Below are positions 35,154 through 43,987 of a DNA stretch of 64,000 nucleotides, one piece after another. The notes under the pieces are model-generated. The model saw only the letters and a program-made list of their open reading frames with translations, did no database searches and was not told the DNA's origin. Location: NCBI RefSeq assembly GCF_042427745.1, contig NZ_JBHMFA010000009.1; one strand, 5' to 3'. Made by a program: the position numbers and the translations under genes. Position 1 is the stretch's first letter. Each line of letters begins with the position of its first letter. This stretch comes from Algibacter miyuki. Lineage in GTDB: Bacteria; Bacteroidota; Bacteroidia; Flavobacteriales; Flavobacteriaceae.

Positions 35154-35238
35154 CACTAATTAATTTTAGTGGTAATTTTTCTTTTTCATAGCAATTTTTT
35201 TCCCATCCTTAATTTTTTTGAGGGTGGGTTTTGTTTTT
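35154..35238 (+). ncRNA. Candidate small RNA with terminal hairpin
   Basis: A promoter box at 35140 is followed by a first hairpin (CACTAA with TTAGTG, 35154-35171), a U-rich stretch, and a second hairpin (CCCATCCT with AGGGTGGG, 35202-35209 with 35221-35228) plus TTTTGTTTTT. That is a complete promoter-to-terminator unit of about 85 bases with no frame of note inside. It lies between dnaJ and the ABC operon on the same strand. Proof of transcription is lacking. Confidence 0.4.
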
Positions 35239-35440
35239 CAGTAAAGGCTCCAATTGTAATGGCGTTTCAACAAATAAAAAATGCGACAATGATTTTGTGA
35301 TAAATAGCATGTTTAAATGTGTTGCTTGCTTTTACCTTTTAGGTTGGAAGCTAAAAATCGCATGAATTAATCGTGAAACCACGTAACCACTCCCGTAAAC
35401 ATTTAATATCTTTACGGCAAACAAGTCAACTTAAAAATTA
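35239..35440. other. Spacer before the ABC/MscS/sigma-54-activator operon
   Basis: No gene seen. A weak -7-like box, TATCTTTA, lies near 35408-35415, about 25 bases before the ATG of the ABC ATPase gene, and is the best candidate for its promoter. Confidence 0.4.
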
Positions 35441-36367
35441 ATGAGTAATTTATTAGAAGTCAATGAAGTTTCTAAAAACTTTGGCGATTTTACCGCATTA
35501 AATAAAGTATCACTTTCAGTTCCTAAAGGTAGTATTTTTGGGCTTTTAGGTCCGAATGGCGCTGGGAAAACCACCTTAATTCGTGTGGTAAATCAAATTA
35601 CTATGCCAGATTCTGGTTCGGTAATTTTAGATGGTGAAACGCTTCGTGATAGACATATTATGGATATTGGATATTTACCCGAAGAACGTGGTTTGTACAA
35701 ATCTATGAAAGTGGGAGAGCAGGCTTTGTATTTGGCCCAACTTAAAGGATTGAGTAAATCTGAAGCCAAAATACGTTTGAAATATTGGTTCGATCGTTTG
35801 GAGATTGGCGATTGGTGGAATAAGAAAATCCAAGAGCTTTCTAAAGGAATGGCCCAAAAAATTCAATTTGTGGTTACGGTATTGCATCAACCAAAATTAT
35901 TGATTTTTGATGAGCCGTTTTCTGGTTTCGATCCTATAAACGCCAATTTAATTAAGGATGAAATTCTTCATCTAAGAGACCAAGGCGCCACCATTATTTT
36001 TTCTACCCACCGTATGGAATCCGTAGAAGAACTATGTGATGATATTGCACTTATTAATAAATCGAATAAAATTTTAGAAGGTAAATTGGTCGATGTAAAA
36101 CGTCAATTTAAATCTAATACTTACGAGATTGGTGTTCGTGCCAACGATCAATTGGCTTTAAAAGAAGAATTAGCACAAAAATTTAGTGTTTCCGATGCTT
36201 ATTTTAAAACTTTGGAAGATGAGTTGAAGTTGAATATAAAACTTCAAGATAACGAGAAGTCGAACGATTTACTAGGCTTTTTGGCTAGTAAAGGCGAGGT
36301 GTCTCATTTTGTAGAACTCATACCGAGCGTTAACGATATTTTTATTCAAACTGTAAAGAATAATTAA
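35441..36367 (+). CDS. ABC transporter ATP-binding protein (NatA-like, ABC-2 exporter)
   Basis: A 308-residue ATPase for the membrane protein that follows. Walker A is LLGPNGAGKTTL, the signature is degenerate (ELSKGMAQK instead of LSGGQ, as usual in NatA-type proteins), Walker B is LLIFDEPFSGFD, and the H-loop is FSTHRM. A C-terminal DUF4162-like extension follows residue 225. Such pairs export sodium, drugs or unknown substrates. Stop and next start are six bases apart. Confidence 0.92.
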   Translation: MSNLLEVNEVSKNFGDFTALNKVSLSVPKGSIFGLLGPNGAGKTTLIRVVNQITMPDSGSVILDGETLRDRHIMDIGYLPEERGLYKSMKVGEQALYLAQLKGLSKSEAKIRLKYWFDRLEIGDWWNKKIQELSKGMAQKIQFVVTVLHQPKLLIFDEPFSGFDPINANLIKDEILHLRDQGATIIFSTHRMESVEELCDDIALINKSNKILEGKLVDVKRQFKSNTYEIGVRANDQLALKEELAQKFSVSDAYFKTLEDELKLNIKLQDNEKSNDLLGFLASKGEVSHFVELIPSVNDIFIQTVKNN

Positions 36368-36372
36368 TTTTT

Positions 36373-37686
36373 ATGAATCACTTACCACTCATTATAAAAC
36401 GCGAATATCTAAACAAAGTTAGAAATAAGTCGTTTATAATCATGACGTTTTTAAGTCCGTTAATTTTTGCGGCGCTTATAGCGGTTGTAGCCTATTTAAC
36501 TCAATTAAACAACGATAAAGTTCGTGTTATTTCCGTGTTAGACGAATCGGGATTAGTGCGTAATATTTTCAAAAATTCAGAACATACCACCTACCATGTT
36601 TTAGAGCAAATGTCGCTGGATGATGCCAAGGCTTTATCTAAAGAAACCGAGGCTTACGGTTTGTTGCATGTTGATAAAATGGATGACGTAAAAACACTAT
36701 CAGAACACATTACGTTTTATTCTGAAGAATCACCATCGCTCAATACCATTTCCGATTTAGAAAACCAAATAGCAGCAACGTTAACCAATATAAACCTGCT
36801 TAAAAACGGGGTTGATGTGGATATGATTAACGCTTCCGAAGTTAAAGTAAATATAGCTCAAGAAAGTTTCGATGGACAAAAAACATCAAAAATAGATAGT
36901 GTTGTAAAAATCGCTTTTGGAGGTGCTGCTGGGTATCTACTTTTCATGTTTATTATTATTTATGGAAACATGATTATGCGTAGTGTTATCGAAGAAAAAA
37001 CAAGTCGCATTATCGAAGTTATTATATCTTCTGTAAAACCTATGCAACTTATGTTGGGTAAAATTTTCGGTACCTCATTGGCCGGAATTACGCAGTTTTT
37101 AATTTGGACTATTTTGGGAGCAATATTGATGTTAATTATCCCGATGGTGTTTGGTGTAGATTTGGCAGCGGTACAAACGCCGCAGCAACAAATGATGCAA
37201 CAGGCTATGGAAAACCCTGAAATGAATATGGAGATTCAAAATGTACTAACGGCGTTTTATAATTTACCATTATTTAACTTGGTATTAGCTTTTGCTTTAT
37301 TTTTTATTGGAGGCTATTTATTATACAGTTCGTTGTACGCTGCTATTGGTGCCGCTGTTGATAACGAAACCGATACCCAACAATTCATGATGCCTATACT
37401 AATGCCTTTAGTTTTGGCGGTATATATAGGGATATTCACTGTAGTAGAAGATCCGCATGGAACAGTTTCTACCGTATTTTCTTTTATTCCGTTTACCTCG
37501 CCGGTAGTTATGCTTATGCGTATTCCGTTTGGTGTTCCAATTTGGCAGCAAATATTGTCTTTTTTAATTTTAGTAGGGACATTTATGTTTACGGTTTGGT
37601 TTGCGGCTAAAATTTACCGTGTTGGTATTTTAATGTATGGTAAAAAGCCAACGTATAAAGAATTAATTAAATGGATTAAATACTAA
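36373..37686 (+). CDS. ABC-2 type transporter permease (NatB-like)
   Basis: A 437-residue inner-membrane permease. A first helix (residues about 20-42, SFIIMTFLSPLIFAALIAVVAYL) is followed by a large periplasmic part (about 45-175) and then five more spans (starting AFGGAAGYLLFMFIIIYGNMIMRS). The EEKTSRIIEVIISSVKPMQLMLGKI loop is the coupling helix typical of this family. A Met/Gln-rich loop (QQQMMQQAMENPEMNMEIQ) stands out. It is in one operon with the ATPase before it and the MscS gene after it. Confidence 0.92.
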   Translation: MNHLPLIIKREYLNKVRNKSFIIMTFLSPLIFAALIAVVAYLTQLNNDKVRVISVLDESGLVRNIFKNSEHTTYHVLEQMSLDDAKALSKETEAYGLLHVDKMDDVKTLSEHITFYSEESPSLNTISDLENQIAATLTNINLLKNGVDVDMINASEVKVNIAQESFDGQKTSKIDSVVKIAFGGAAGYLLFMFIIIYGNMIMRSVIEEKTSRIIEVIISSVKPMQLMLGKIFGTSLAGITQFLIWTILGAILMLIIPMVFGVDLAAVQTPQQQMMQQAMENPEMNMEIQNVLTAFYNLPLFNLVLAFALFFIGGYLLYSSLYAAIGAAVDNETDTQQFMMPILMPLVLAVYIGIFTVVEDPHGTVSTVFSFIPFTSPVVMLMRIPFGVPIWQQILSFLILVGTFMFTVWFAAKIYRVGILMYGKKPTYKELIKWIKY

Positions 37687-37687
37687 T

Positions 37688-38584
37688 ATGCAAGAAGGAA
37701 CGCTCGAACATATAGAAGAAACCATAGAAAACAGCTCCCTTTGGGAACAAATTGTAACGTTTCTTAATTATAAAGTCATCACTTTAACAGATACGGATGG
37801 TTATGAAACAGGGGTGTTAACAGTAAGATTTATCTTAATTGTTATCTCTATTTTGGTTATAACCACTTTTGTGTTACGGTTGGTGAACAAATTGTTACTG
37901 CGAAGAATACCAAAAGAGAATCATTCCGAATTTTTTACAATTTTCTCTTTTGCTAAATGGTTTGTATACGTAGTGGTTTTGCTTGTTGCTATGAATTCCA
38001 TGGGCATAAATATTACAGCCATATTTGCTGCGTCGGCCGCCTTATTAATCGGTATTGGTTTAGCTTTACAAACCTTATTCCAAGACATTATTTCGGGTAT
38101 TTTTATATTAATCGACCAGTCGGTACATGTGGATGATATTATCGAGATTGAAGGTAAAGTAGGGCGTGTAGAGGAAATTAAACTACGCACCACTAGAGCC
38201 GTTACCATAGATAATAAAGTATTAATAATACCTAACCATTTATACTTAACTAATAGTTTATATAACTGGACGCAAAATGGAACAACCACCCGAGAATCGG
38301 TTGAGGTTGGGGTAGCTTATGGCAGCGATGTGCAATTGGTGAAAAAGCTACTTTTGGAGGCTGCAACAAAACAAGAGTTAGTGCTAGACGAACCGGCACC
38401 TTATGTTTATTTTTCAAATTTTGGAGATAGCTCCTTAGATTTCAAATTGGTTTTTACCTTGGCTAATAGTTTTCAAAGTGCCATTCCTAAAAGTGATATC
38501 CGATTTGAAATAGATAAATTATTTAGAGAAAATAATATCGCTATTCCTTTCCCGCAAAGAGATATTCACATTATAAAACAATAA
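37688..38584 (+). CDS. Small-conductance mechanosensitive channel, MscS family
   Basis: A 298-residue membrane protein. Two or three N-terminal spans (FILIVISILVITTFVLRLV; WFVYVVVLLVAMNSMGI) lead to the pore helix rich in Ala and Gly (ITAIFAASAALLIGIGLALQTLFQDIISGIFILI), then a cytosolic MscS domain (HVDDIIEIEGKVGRVEEIKLRTTRAVTIDNKVLIIPNHLY). It opens under hypo-osmotic membrane tension. The start codon follows the upstream stop by one base, and the next gene starts four bases after its stop; the transporter, channel and regulator thus form one unit. Confidence 0.93.
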   Translation: MQEGTLEHIEETIENSSLWEQIVTFLNYKVITLTDTDGYETGVLTVRFILIVISILVITTFVLRLVNKLLLRRIPKENHSEFFTIFSFAKWFVYVVVLLVAMNSMGINITAIFAASAALLIGIGLALQTLFQDIISGIFILIDQSVHVDDIIEIEGKVGRVEEIKLRTTRAVTIDNKVLIIPNHLYLTNSLYNWTQNGTTTRESVEVGVAYGSDVQLVKKLLLEAATKQELVLDEPAPYVYFSNFGDSSLDFKLVFTLANSFQSAIPKSDIRFEIDKLFRENNIAIPFPQRDIHIIKQ

Positions 38585-38588
38585 CAAC

Positions 38589-39752
38589 ATGCCAAAAATA
38601 TTAGTAATAGAAGATGAAGCAGCCATTAGACGTGTGCTTGTTAAAATTCTTTCAGAAGAAAATGATACCTATCAAGTTGAAGAAGCTGAAGATGGTTTGG
38701 TTGGTATTGAAAAAATAAAGAATGACGATTTCGATTTAATACTTTGTGATATAAAAATGCCAAAAATGGATGGTGTTGAAGTTTTAGAAGCCACAAAGAA
38801 AATTAAACCAGAAATTCCGATGGTCATGATTTCAGGACACGGAGATTTAGATACTGCAGTAAATACAATGCGTTTAGGGGCTTTCGATTATATTTCGAAA
38901 CCGCCCGATTTAAACCGTTTATTAAACACTGTACGTAATGCTTTAGACCGAAAAGAATTGGTTGTTGAAAACAAGATTCTGAAGAAAAAAGTAAGTAAAA
39001 AATACGAAATGATAGGCGAGAGCGAAGGTATTTCGCAAATAAAAGAAATTATCGATAAGGTGGCGCCAACCGATGCTCGTGTATTAATTACAGGGCCTAA
39101 CGGAACAGGAAAAGAATTGGTTGCGCATTGGTTACACGAAAAAAGCGACCGTGCTAAAGGCAATTTAATCGAGGTTAACTGTGCTGCAATACCTAGTGAA
39201 TTGATAGAGAGTGAATTATTCGGACACGTAAAAGGCGCTTTTACAAGTGCAAATAAAGACCGTGCCGGAAAATTTGAAGCCGCAAACGGAGGTACTATTT
39301 TTTTAGATGAAATTGGTGATATGAGTCTTTCGGCGCAAGCCAAAGTGTTGCGTGCTTTACAAGAAAGTCGAATCCAACGTGTGGGTAGCGATAAAGATAT
39401 TAAGGTGAATGTACGTGTTATTGCGGCAACCAATAAAGATTTAAAAAAGGAAATTGAAGAAGGTAACTTTAGAGAAGATTTATATCACAGACTGGCGGTA
39501 ATTTTAGTAAAAGTACCCGCTTTAAATGAGCGACGAGATGATATTCCGTTGCTAATAAAACATTTTTCGTTTAAAATATCAAACGAGCAAGGTACGGTTG
39601 AAAAAAAGTTTACAGAAAAAGCAATCAAATTACTTCAAGAATACGATTGGACTGGTAATATTCGGGAACTGCGCAATGTGGTTGAGCGTTTAATTATTCT
39701 TGGTGGCGCTGAGGTTAGCGAGTTAGATGTTAAGCTTTTTGCTAGTAAATAA
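38589..39752 (+). CDS. Sigma-54-type response regulator without Fis DNA-binding domain
   Basis: A 387-residue NtrC-like protein. Receiver domain: acidic pocket at D9, phosphoacceptor D54 (LILCDIKMPKMDG), K104. AAA+ domain: Walker A GPNGTGKE (169-176), GAFTSA (216-221) in place of the usual GAFTGA sigma-54 contact loop, Walker B GTIFLDE, and arginine-finger region FREDLYHRLAVILVKVP. The protein ends shortly after ERLIILGG, where NtrC-type activators continue with a Fis HTH; here it is missing. It may act from solution or on other partners. No sensor kinase lies nearby. Confidence 0.9.
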   Translation: MPKILVIEDEAAIRRVLVKILSEENDTYQVEEAEDGLVGIEKIKNDDFDLILCDIKMPKMDGVEVLEATKKIKPEIPMVMISGHGDLDTAVNTMRLGAFDYISKPPDLNRLLNTVRNALDRKELVVENKILKKKVSKKYEMIGESEGISQIKEIIDKVAPTDARVLITGPNGTGKELVAHWLHEKSDRAKGNLIEVNCAAIPSELIESELFGHVKGAFTSANKDRAGKFEAANGGTIFLDEIGDMSLSAQAKVLRALQESRIQRVGSDKDIKVNVRVIAATNKDLKKEIEEGNFREDLYHRLAVILVKVPALNERRDDIPLLIKHFSFKISNEQGTVEKKFTEKAIKLLQEYDWTGNIRELRNVVERLIILGGAEVSELDVKLFASK

Positions 39753-39814
39753 GTATAAAAAATAAACCTGTTTAAAACCCCAATACATTATCGTTTTCTA
39801 AACATGTTTTTTTT

Positions 39815-40567
39815 TTAGTTGCCACAAGCGTTTAAAGCCGTTGCGTATTCAGAAGTTAAAGTTTTTAATATTTTTATAAAGTAAACGTTTATAGCATCCA
39901 TATCATTATCTGCTAAACCAACTTCAATAGCAGGGCTTTTCAAAACAGTATTGGCATTGCCGCAATGCATCAAAGTTTTATTAAATGTTTTAATGTTTTC
40001 GGTTATCGTTAAATTATAACCGCTTATTAATTGCTTCTTTTCAAGACGTAAAGCCTTATCTTTTTGCGCGGATAATTTCATTTTCAATTCAGCTTCTTTT
40101 AATTTTAAAGCTTCTTGTTGTTGCTTCAGTTTTAGTTGCTCATTTTGCAATTCAGCAAGTGTATTGTCATCATCTAAAACATCATTGTTACCATTATTTG
40201 TTATCCCTGCCGTGCATTTGTCACTCGCAATAACACTTTTCTGGCTCAGTTCTCGGGCACGTTTTACATAAAATCGGCCATCTTCAAAAGTAGGCTGATT
40301 TTCAACTTTTAAAAGTAAATCTACTGTTTCACCTGCAAGGTCTACTGCCGTTTGGCAATCGCAACCTTCTAGGTTCTCTTTCGCTAATTCTATGGACTCT
40401 AACGAGCGGTTGGCGTAATATTTTAAATGACTAATATTATTAGAATCATAAGAGTCTTTAATATGCGAATAAGCATTTACTAAATAAGCATTAGCATCGT
40501 CGCAAGCAGCTTGACTATTAGAAATCAATGTCGTAAATAAGGCGGTAAGCAAAACGTAGGTTTTCAT
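39815..40567 (-). CDS. Exported coiled-coil protein of unknown function
   Basis: A 250-residue protein with a signal peptide (MKTYVLLTALFTTLISNSQA, cut near AACDD). Six cysteines in the mature part suggest disulfides (ACDDAN, EGCDCQ, DKCTAG, MHCGN, NACGN). A helical Lys/Glu/Gln-rich coiled coil spans about residues 137-178 (AELQNEQLKLKQQQEALKLK). I do not recognise the family. It converges with the sigma-54 activator gene and has no obvious partner. Confidence 0.7.
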   Translation of the reverse strand: MKTYVLLTALFTTLISNSQAACDDANAYLVNAYSHIKDSYDSNNISHLKYYANRSLESIELAKENLEGCDCQTAVDLAGETVDLLLKVENQPTFEDGRFYVKRARELSQKSVIASDKCTAGITNNGNNDVLDDDNTLAELQNEQLKLKQQQEALKLKEAELKMKLSAQKDKALRLEKKQLISGYNLTITENIKTFNKTLMHCGNANTVLKSPAIEVGLADNDMDAINVYFIKILKTLTSEYATALNACGN

Positions 40568-40793
40568 AAATTATGGGTGTGTAAGGTAAATTTGGAGTAG
40601 TAAAAGTATTAAAAACAAACTGTTTGGCTGGGGCGTTCATCGAAAACTATAAAATAATTCTTACATTTTAAAGAATAATTTGTTTCATTCGTCATTTTTA
40701 GTATTCGAGTAATTTCTTAGGGTAAAAATTGTGTATTGCTGGTTTCAAATAATTCTTTATTATATTTATAAAAATTAATTCTTCAGCATAAAC

Positions 40794-41660
40794 ATGAAAA
40801 ACATAAAAATAGAAGACTATAAAGTCACTGCGGATATCAACCTAAAAAACTCTAAAACCAAACACGTTATAAAGGGAGCAAAAAGTGAATTAAAAAGCAT
40901 TAGAAAAAAGTTGGGTGAATGGCAAAATATTATGTACGCCCACGATAAACATGCCGTTTTAGTGTGCTTGCAAGGTATGGATACCTCTGGGAAGGACAGT
41001 TTAGTGCGCGAGGTTTTTAAAGAATTTAATGTACGAGGCATTGAGTGTCATAGTTTTAAAGTACCAACCGATTTGGAGTTGGGGCACGACTACCTATGGC
41101 GCCATTATATTGTGTTGCCTCCACGCGGTAAGTTTGGTGTTTTTAATCGCACACATTACGAAAATGTACTTGTAACCCGTGTGCATCCAGAATATATTTT
41201 AGGTGAAAATATTCCGGAAATTAATACGGTTGAAGATATCGATGAAGCCTTTTGGGATAAACGTTTCGAGCAAATCAATAATTTTGAAAAACACCTTGCA
41301 GATAACGGTACCATCATTTTTAAATTCTTTTTAAATCTATCAAAAGAAGAACAAAAAAGCAGACTGTTACGCCGCTTAGATAAACCTGAAAAAAACTGGA
41401 AATTCTCGCCCGACGATTTAAAGGAGCGTAAACTTTGGGATCAATACCAAGCCTGCTACCAAGATGCTATAAACCGCACATCGAAACCGCATGCGCCTTG
41501 GTACACCATTCCAGCCGACGATAAGCCTACCGCGCGCCTTTTGGTTGCCAAAATTTTACACGATACTTTAAAGGAATATAACGATATTACCGAACCTGAG
41601 CTCAACGATAAAGTAAAAGCCAACCTCGATAACTATAAAAATCAGTTAAATAATGAATAA
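40794..41660 (+). CDS. PPK2-family polyphosphate kinase
   Basis: A 288-residue kinase of the polyphosphate kinase 2 family, which uses polyphosphate to phosphorylate nucleotides (ADP/GDP or AMP). Walker A is GMDTSGKDS (61-69). The Walker B region that normally reads FDRSWY is FNRTHYEN here (117-124). The lid with Arg-rich helix (SRLLRRLDKPEKNWKFSPDDLKERKLWDQYQACYQDAI) is complete, as is the APWYTIPADDK block. There is no signal peptide. Whether it makes ATP or GTP, and from mono- or diphosphates, cannot be told. Confidence 0.9.
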   Translation: MKNIKIEDYKVTADINLKNSKTKHVIKGAKSELKSIRKKLGEWQNIMYAHDKHAVLVCLQGMDTSGKDSLVREVFKEFNVRGIECHSFKVPTDLELGHDYLWRHYIVLPPRGKFGVFNRTHYENVLVTRVHPEYILGENIPEINTVEDIDEAFWDKRFEQINNFEKHLADNGTIIFKFFLNLSKEEQKSRLLRRLDKPEKNWKFSPDDLKERKLWDQYQACYQDAINRTSKPHAPWYTIPADDKPTARLLVAKILHDTLKEYNDITEPELNDKVKANLDNYKNQLNNE

Positions 41661-41664
41661 AATG

Positions 41665-41747
41665 TTTTGGGCGTTTTAACACGCTTTCACTACGCGCTCC
41701 CTCCTTTGGTCGGGGAGCTTAAACAGGCCGTTCAATCGTTAACGCGG
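41665..41747. repeat. Nested inverted-repeat intergenic element, copy B
   Basis: TTTTGGGCGTT at the left and GTTAACGCGG at the right form paired ends like those at 14979-15072. An inner stem, GCTCCC with GGGGAGC (about 41696-41718), is well defined. Base composition is much richer in G and C than the flanks. No coding frame. Confidence 0.6.
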
Positions 41748-41845
41748 TTTCGTCTGGTTAATTAACAAAACGTTATTATTTTCAAATCGGTGCAGTTTTT
41801 ACAGAAAACGTACCTTTAGCCATTAAGATATAGAAAACCAGAAAT

Positions 41846-43249
41846 ATGAAAAAAATCCTATCTATTGCCATGGCCTTGAGTACGCTACTTACAGTGGCTC
41901 AAAGTGATGAAGAGGTATTAAAAACCATTTACACACAATCGCTTACCAACGGAAAAAGTTACGATTGGTTAAATCACTTATCCAATCAAATAGGTAGCCG
42001 TTTGTCAGGCTCGTTAGGTGCAGAAAAAGCAGTAGCTTACACCAAAGAAGAACTTGAAACATTGGGGCTAGATAAGGTTTGGTTACAACCTGTAATGGTA
42101 CCTCGTTGGGTGCGCGGAGCAAAAGAATATGCTTTTATAGAAAGCGAACGCGGAAAAACCAGTACGGTTAATATTTGTGCGCTTGGCGGTTCGGTAGCCA
42201 CACCAAGTTTAGGGTTAAAAGCGCCTATTGTTGAGGTTAAAAATTTTCAAGAATTAGAAGCCTTGGGAACTGAAAATATAGAAGGTAAAATTGTGTTTTT
42301 TAACCGTCCGATGCAAGCCGATTTAATTATTACATTCGAAGCTTACGGTGGTTGTGTAAATCAGCGTTATAGTGGAGCAGTGGAGGCCGCGAAATACGGA
42401 GCGGTTGGTGTTATTGTACGTTCAATGAATTTACGTCAAGACGATTTACCTCACACCGGAAGCATGACTTATGGCGATTTACCTGTTGAAAAACGAATTC
42501 CTTCCGCTGCAATTAGTACCAACGATGCCAATTTATTAAGCACGATGTTGACGCTTAAAAAAGATATTAAATTTTATTTCAAACAAAACTGTAAACAACT
42601 CAAAGATGTGCTATCGTATAATGTGATTGGGCAAATTACGGGCAGTGAATTTCCTGATGAATACATGATTGTTGGAGGCCATTTAGATTCTTGGGATTTA
42701 GGCGATGGCTCTCATGATGATGGCGCGGGTGTTGTACAATCTATGGATGTTTTACGCTTACTGAAAGAATCTGGTATTAAACCTAAAAGAAGCATTAGAG
42801 TGGTGCTTTTCATGAATGAAGAAAACGGACTTCGAGGAGGAAAGAAATATGCAGAGGAGGCTATAAAGAAAAATGAAAATCACATATTTGCATTAGAGAG
42901 TGATGCAGGAGGTTTTACACCTCGCGGTTTTAGTTTCGATTGTTCCGATGCTGCTTTTGATCAGGTTTTAAGTTGGGAATCACTTTTTAAGCCATATTTA
43001 ATTCATTATTTTGAAAAAGGTGGAAGCGGTGCCGATGTAGGACCATTAAAATCTGAAACCAATGTTTTGGCGGGCTTACGTCCAGATTCTCAACGTTATT
43101 TCGATCATCATCATGCGAGTAATGATACTTTTGATGCAATTAATAAACGTGAGTTAGAATTAGGAGCAGCAACCATGACATCTTTGGTTTACCTATTTGA
43201 TAAATATGGGGTTAATCCGATTAACGCTTCAAAAGAAATTAAAAAGTAA
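41846..43249 (+). CDS. M28-family zinc aminopeptidase, exported
   Basis: A 467-residue protein with a signal peptide (MKKILSIAMALSTLLTVAQ). The M28 peptidase domain has the zinc ligands in GGHLDSWDLGDGSHDDGAG, the catalytic Glu pair in FMNEENGLRGG, and a second Asp in FALESDAGG; a PA-type insertion (about residues 120-220) precedes it. The final His is in YFDHHHASNDTFD. It probably cleaves single amino acids from peptides outside the cytoplasm. The gene is followed by a DinB-like exported protein 19 bases later. Confidence 0.9.
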   Translation: MKKILSIAMALSTLLTVAQSDEEVLKTIYTQSLTNGKSYDWLNHLSNQIGSRLSGSLGAEKAVAYTKEELETLGLDKVWLQPVMVPRWVRGAKEYAFIESERGKTSTVNICALGGSVATPSLGLKAPIVEVKNFQELEALGTENIEGKIVFFNRPMQADLIITFEAYGGCVNQRYSGAVEAAKYGAVGVIVRSMNLRQDDLPHTGSMTYGDLPVEKRIPSAAISTNDANLLSTMLTLKKDIKFYFKQNCKQLKDVLSYNVIGQITGSEFPDEYMIVGGHLDSWDLGDGSHDDGAGVVQSMDVLRLLKESGIKPKRSIRVVLFMNEENGLRGGKKYAEEAIKKNENHIFALESDAGGFTPRGFSFDCSDAAFDQVLSWESLFKPYLIHYFEKGGSGADVGPLKSETNVLAGLRPDSQRYFDHHHASNDTFDAINKRELELGAATMTSLVYLFDKYGVNPINASKEIKK

Positions 43250-43268
43250 TTATATTAATAAAACAACT

Positions 43269-43820
43269 ATGAAATTAAAATTACTGGCATTGCTTTTAAT
43301 GATAAATACAGTGGCGATGGCTCAAGAGGAAAAATTACCTTATTATGAAATTCTAGAACCTGCCGAGAATTATACAGCAGGAAGCGTAGCTGCTAGAATG
43401 ATTGATGGTTTAGGTTTTCGGTATTATTGGGCAACCGAAGGATTGAAAGCTGAAGATTTAGAACAAAAAGCAAGCGATTCTGGAAGAACAAGTGGTGAAA
43501 CGGTAGATCATATTTTAGGCTTATCGTATTTTATTTTAAATGCTATTTCGGAGGAAGAAAACAAAAAGGCTAATGGAACGCTCTCTTTTGAGGAACAACG
43601 TAAACAAACCTTGCTTAATTTTAAAAAAGCATCAGATATTTTATTAAATACAGAAGATTTATCCAAAATGGGGGCATCTCGAACTCCTTTTTGGAATATT
43701 ATAAATGGACCAATTGCTGATGCTATTTGGCATTCCGGACAGGTAGCTATGTTACGTCGGGCTTCGGGTAATCCATTTAATTCTAAAGTTAATTTATTTT
43801 CAGGGAAAGTAAAGAAGTAG
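43269..43820 (+). CDS. Exported DinB-like protein
   Basis: A 183-residue protein from the ATG at 43269; the frame from 43197 overlaps the preceding gene and lacks a signal peptide. The N-terminus (MKLKLLALLLMINTVAMAQ) is a signal peptide. The mature part is helical with single His residues in TVDHILGL and IWHSGQVAML, in the positions expected for two of the three ligands of a DinB-type metal site; the third is not obvious. It probably belongs to the DinB/YfiT superfamily. Function unknown. It is likely in one operon with the M28 peptidase. Confidence 0.7.
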   Translation: MKLKLLALLLMINTVAMAQEEKLPYYEILEPAENYTAGSVAARMIDGLGFRYYWATEGLKAEDLEQKASDSGRTSGETVDHILGLSYFILNAISEEENKKANGTLSFEEQRKQTLLNFKKASDILLNTEDLSKMGASRTPFWNIINGPIADAIWHSGQVAMLRRASGNPFNSKVNLFSGKVKK

Positions 43821-43945
43821 AAATAATACCTCAGGATTTTTGAACTATATCAATCTTAAATCTTGAGGTGAATTTAACCACATATTTTCGATGTTAAATT
43901 CTATAAACGGTAGATTTTTAACGATTTAAAGATTTGATTTTTTTG

Positions 43946-43953
43946 TAAGTTTG
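43946..43953 (+). promoter_or_regulatory. -7 promoter element for the T9SS cargo gene
   Basis: TAAGTTTG fits TAnnTTTG, 34 bases before the ATG at 43988. Confidence 0.5.
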
Positions 43954-43987
43954 TTCTGAAAAAACAACTTATAAATTCCTATTTTTT

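Noticed and set aside
35094..35159. 21-codon forward frame beginning MKRKLTVLF
   Set aside because: It overlaps the promoter box of the small RNA candidate and ends without a mature domain; probably chance.
37921..38289. 122-residue reverse frame inside the MscS gene
   Set aside because: Antisense to the pore helix and MscS domain, both clear on the forward strand.
38888..39433. 181-residue reverse frame inside the sigma-54 activator gene
   Set aside because: Antisense shadow of an AAA+ domain with clear motifs on the forward strand; no start context or family match.
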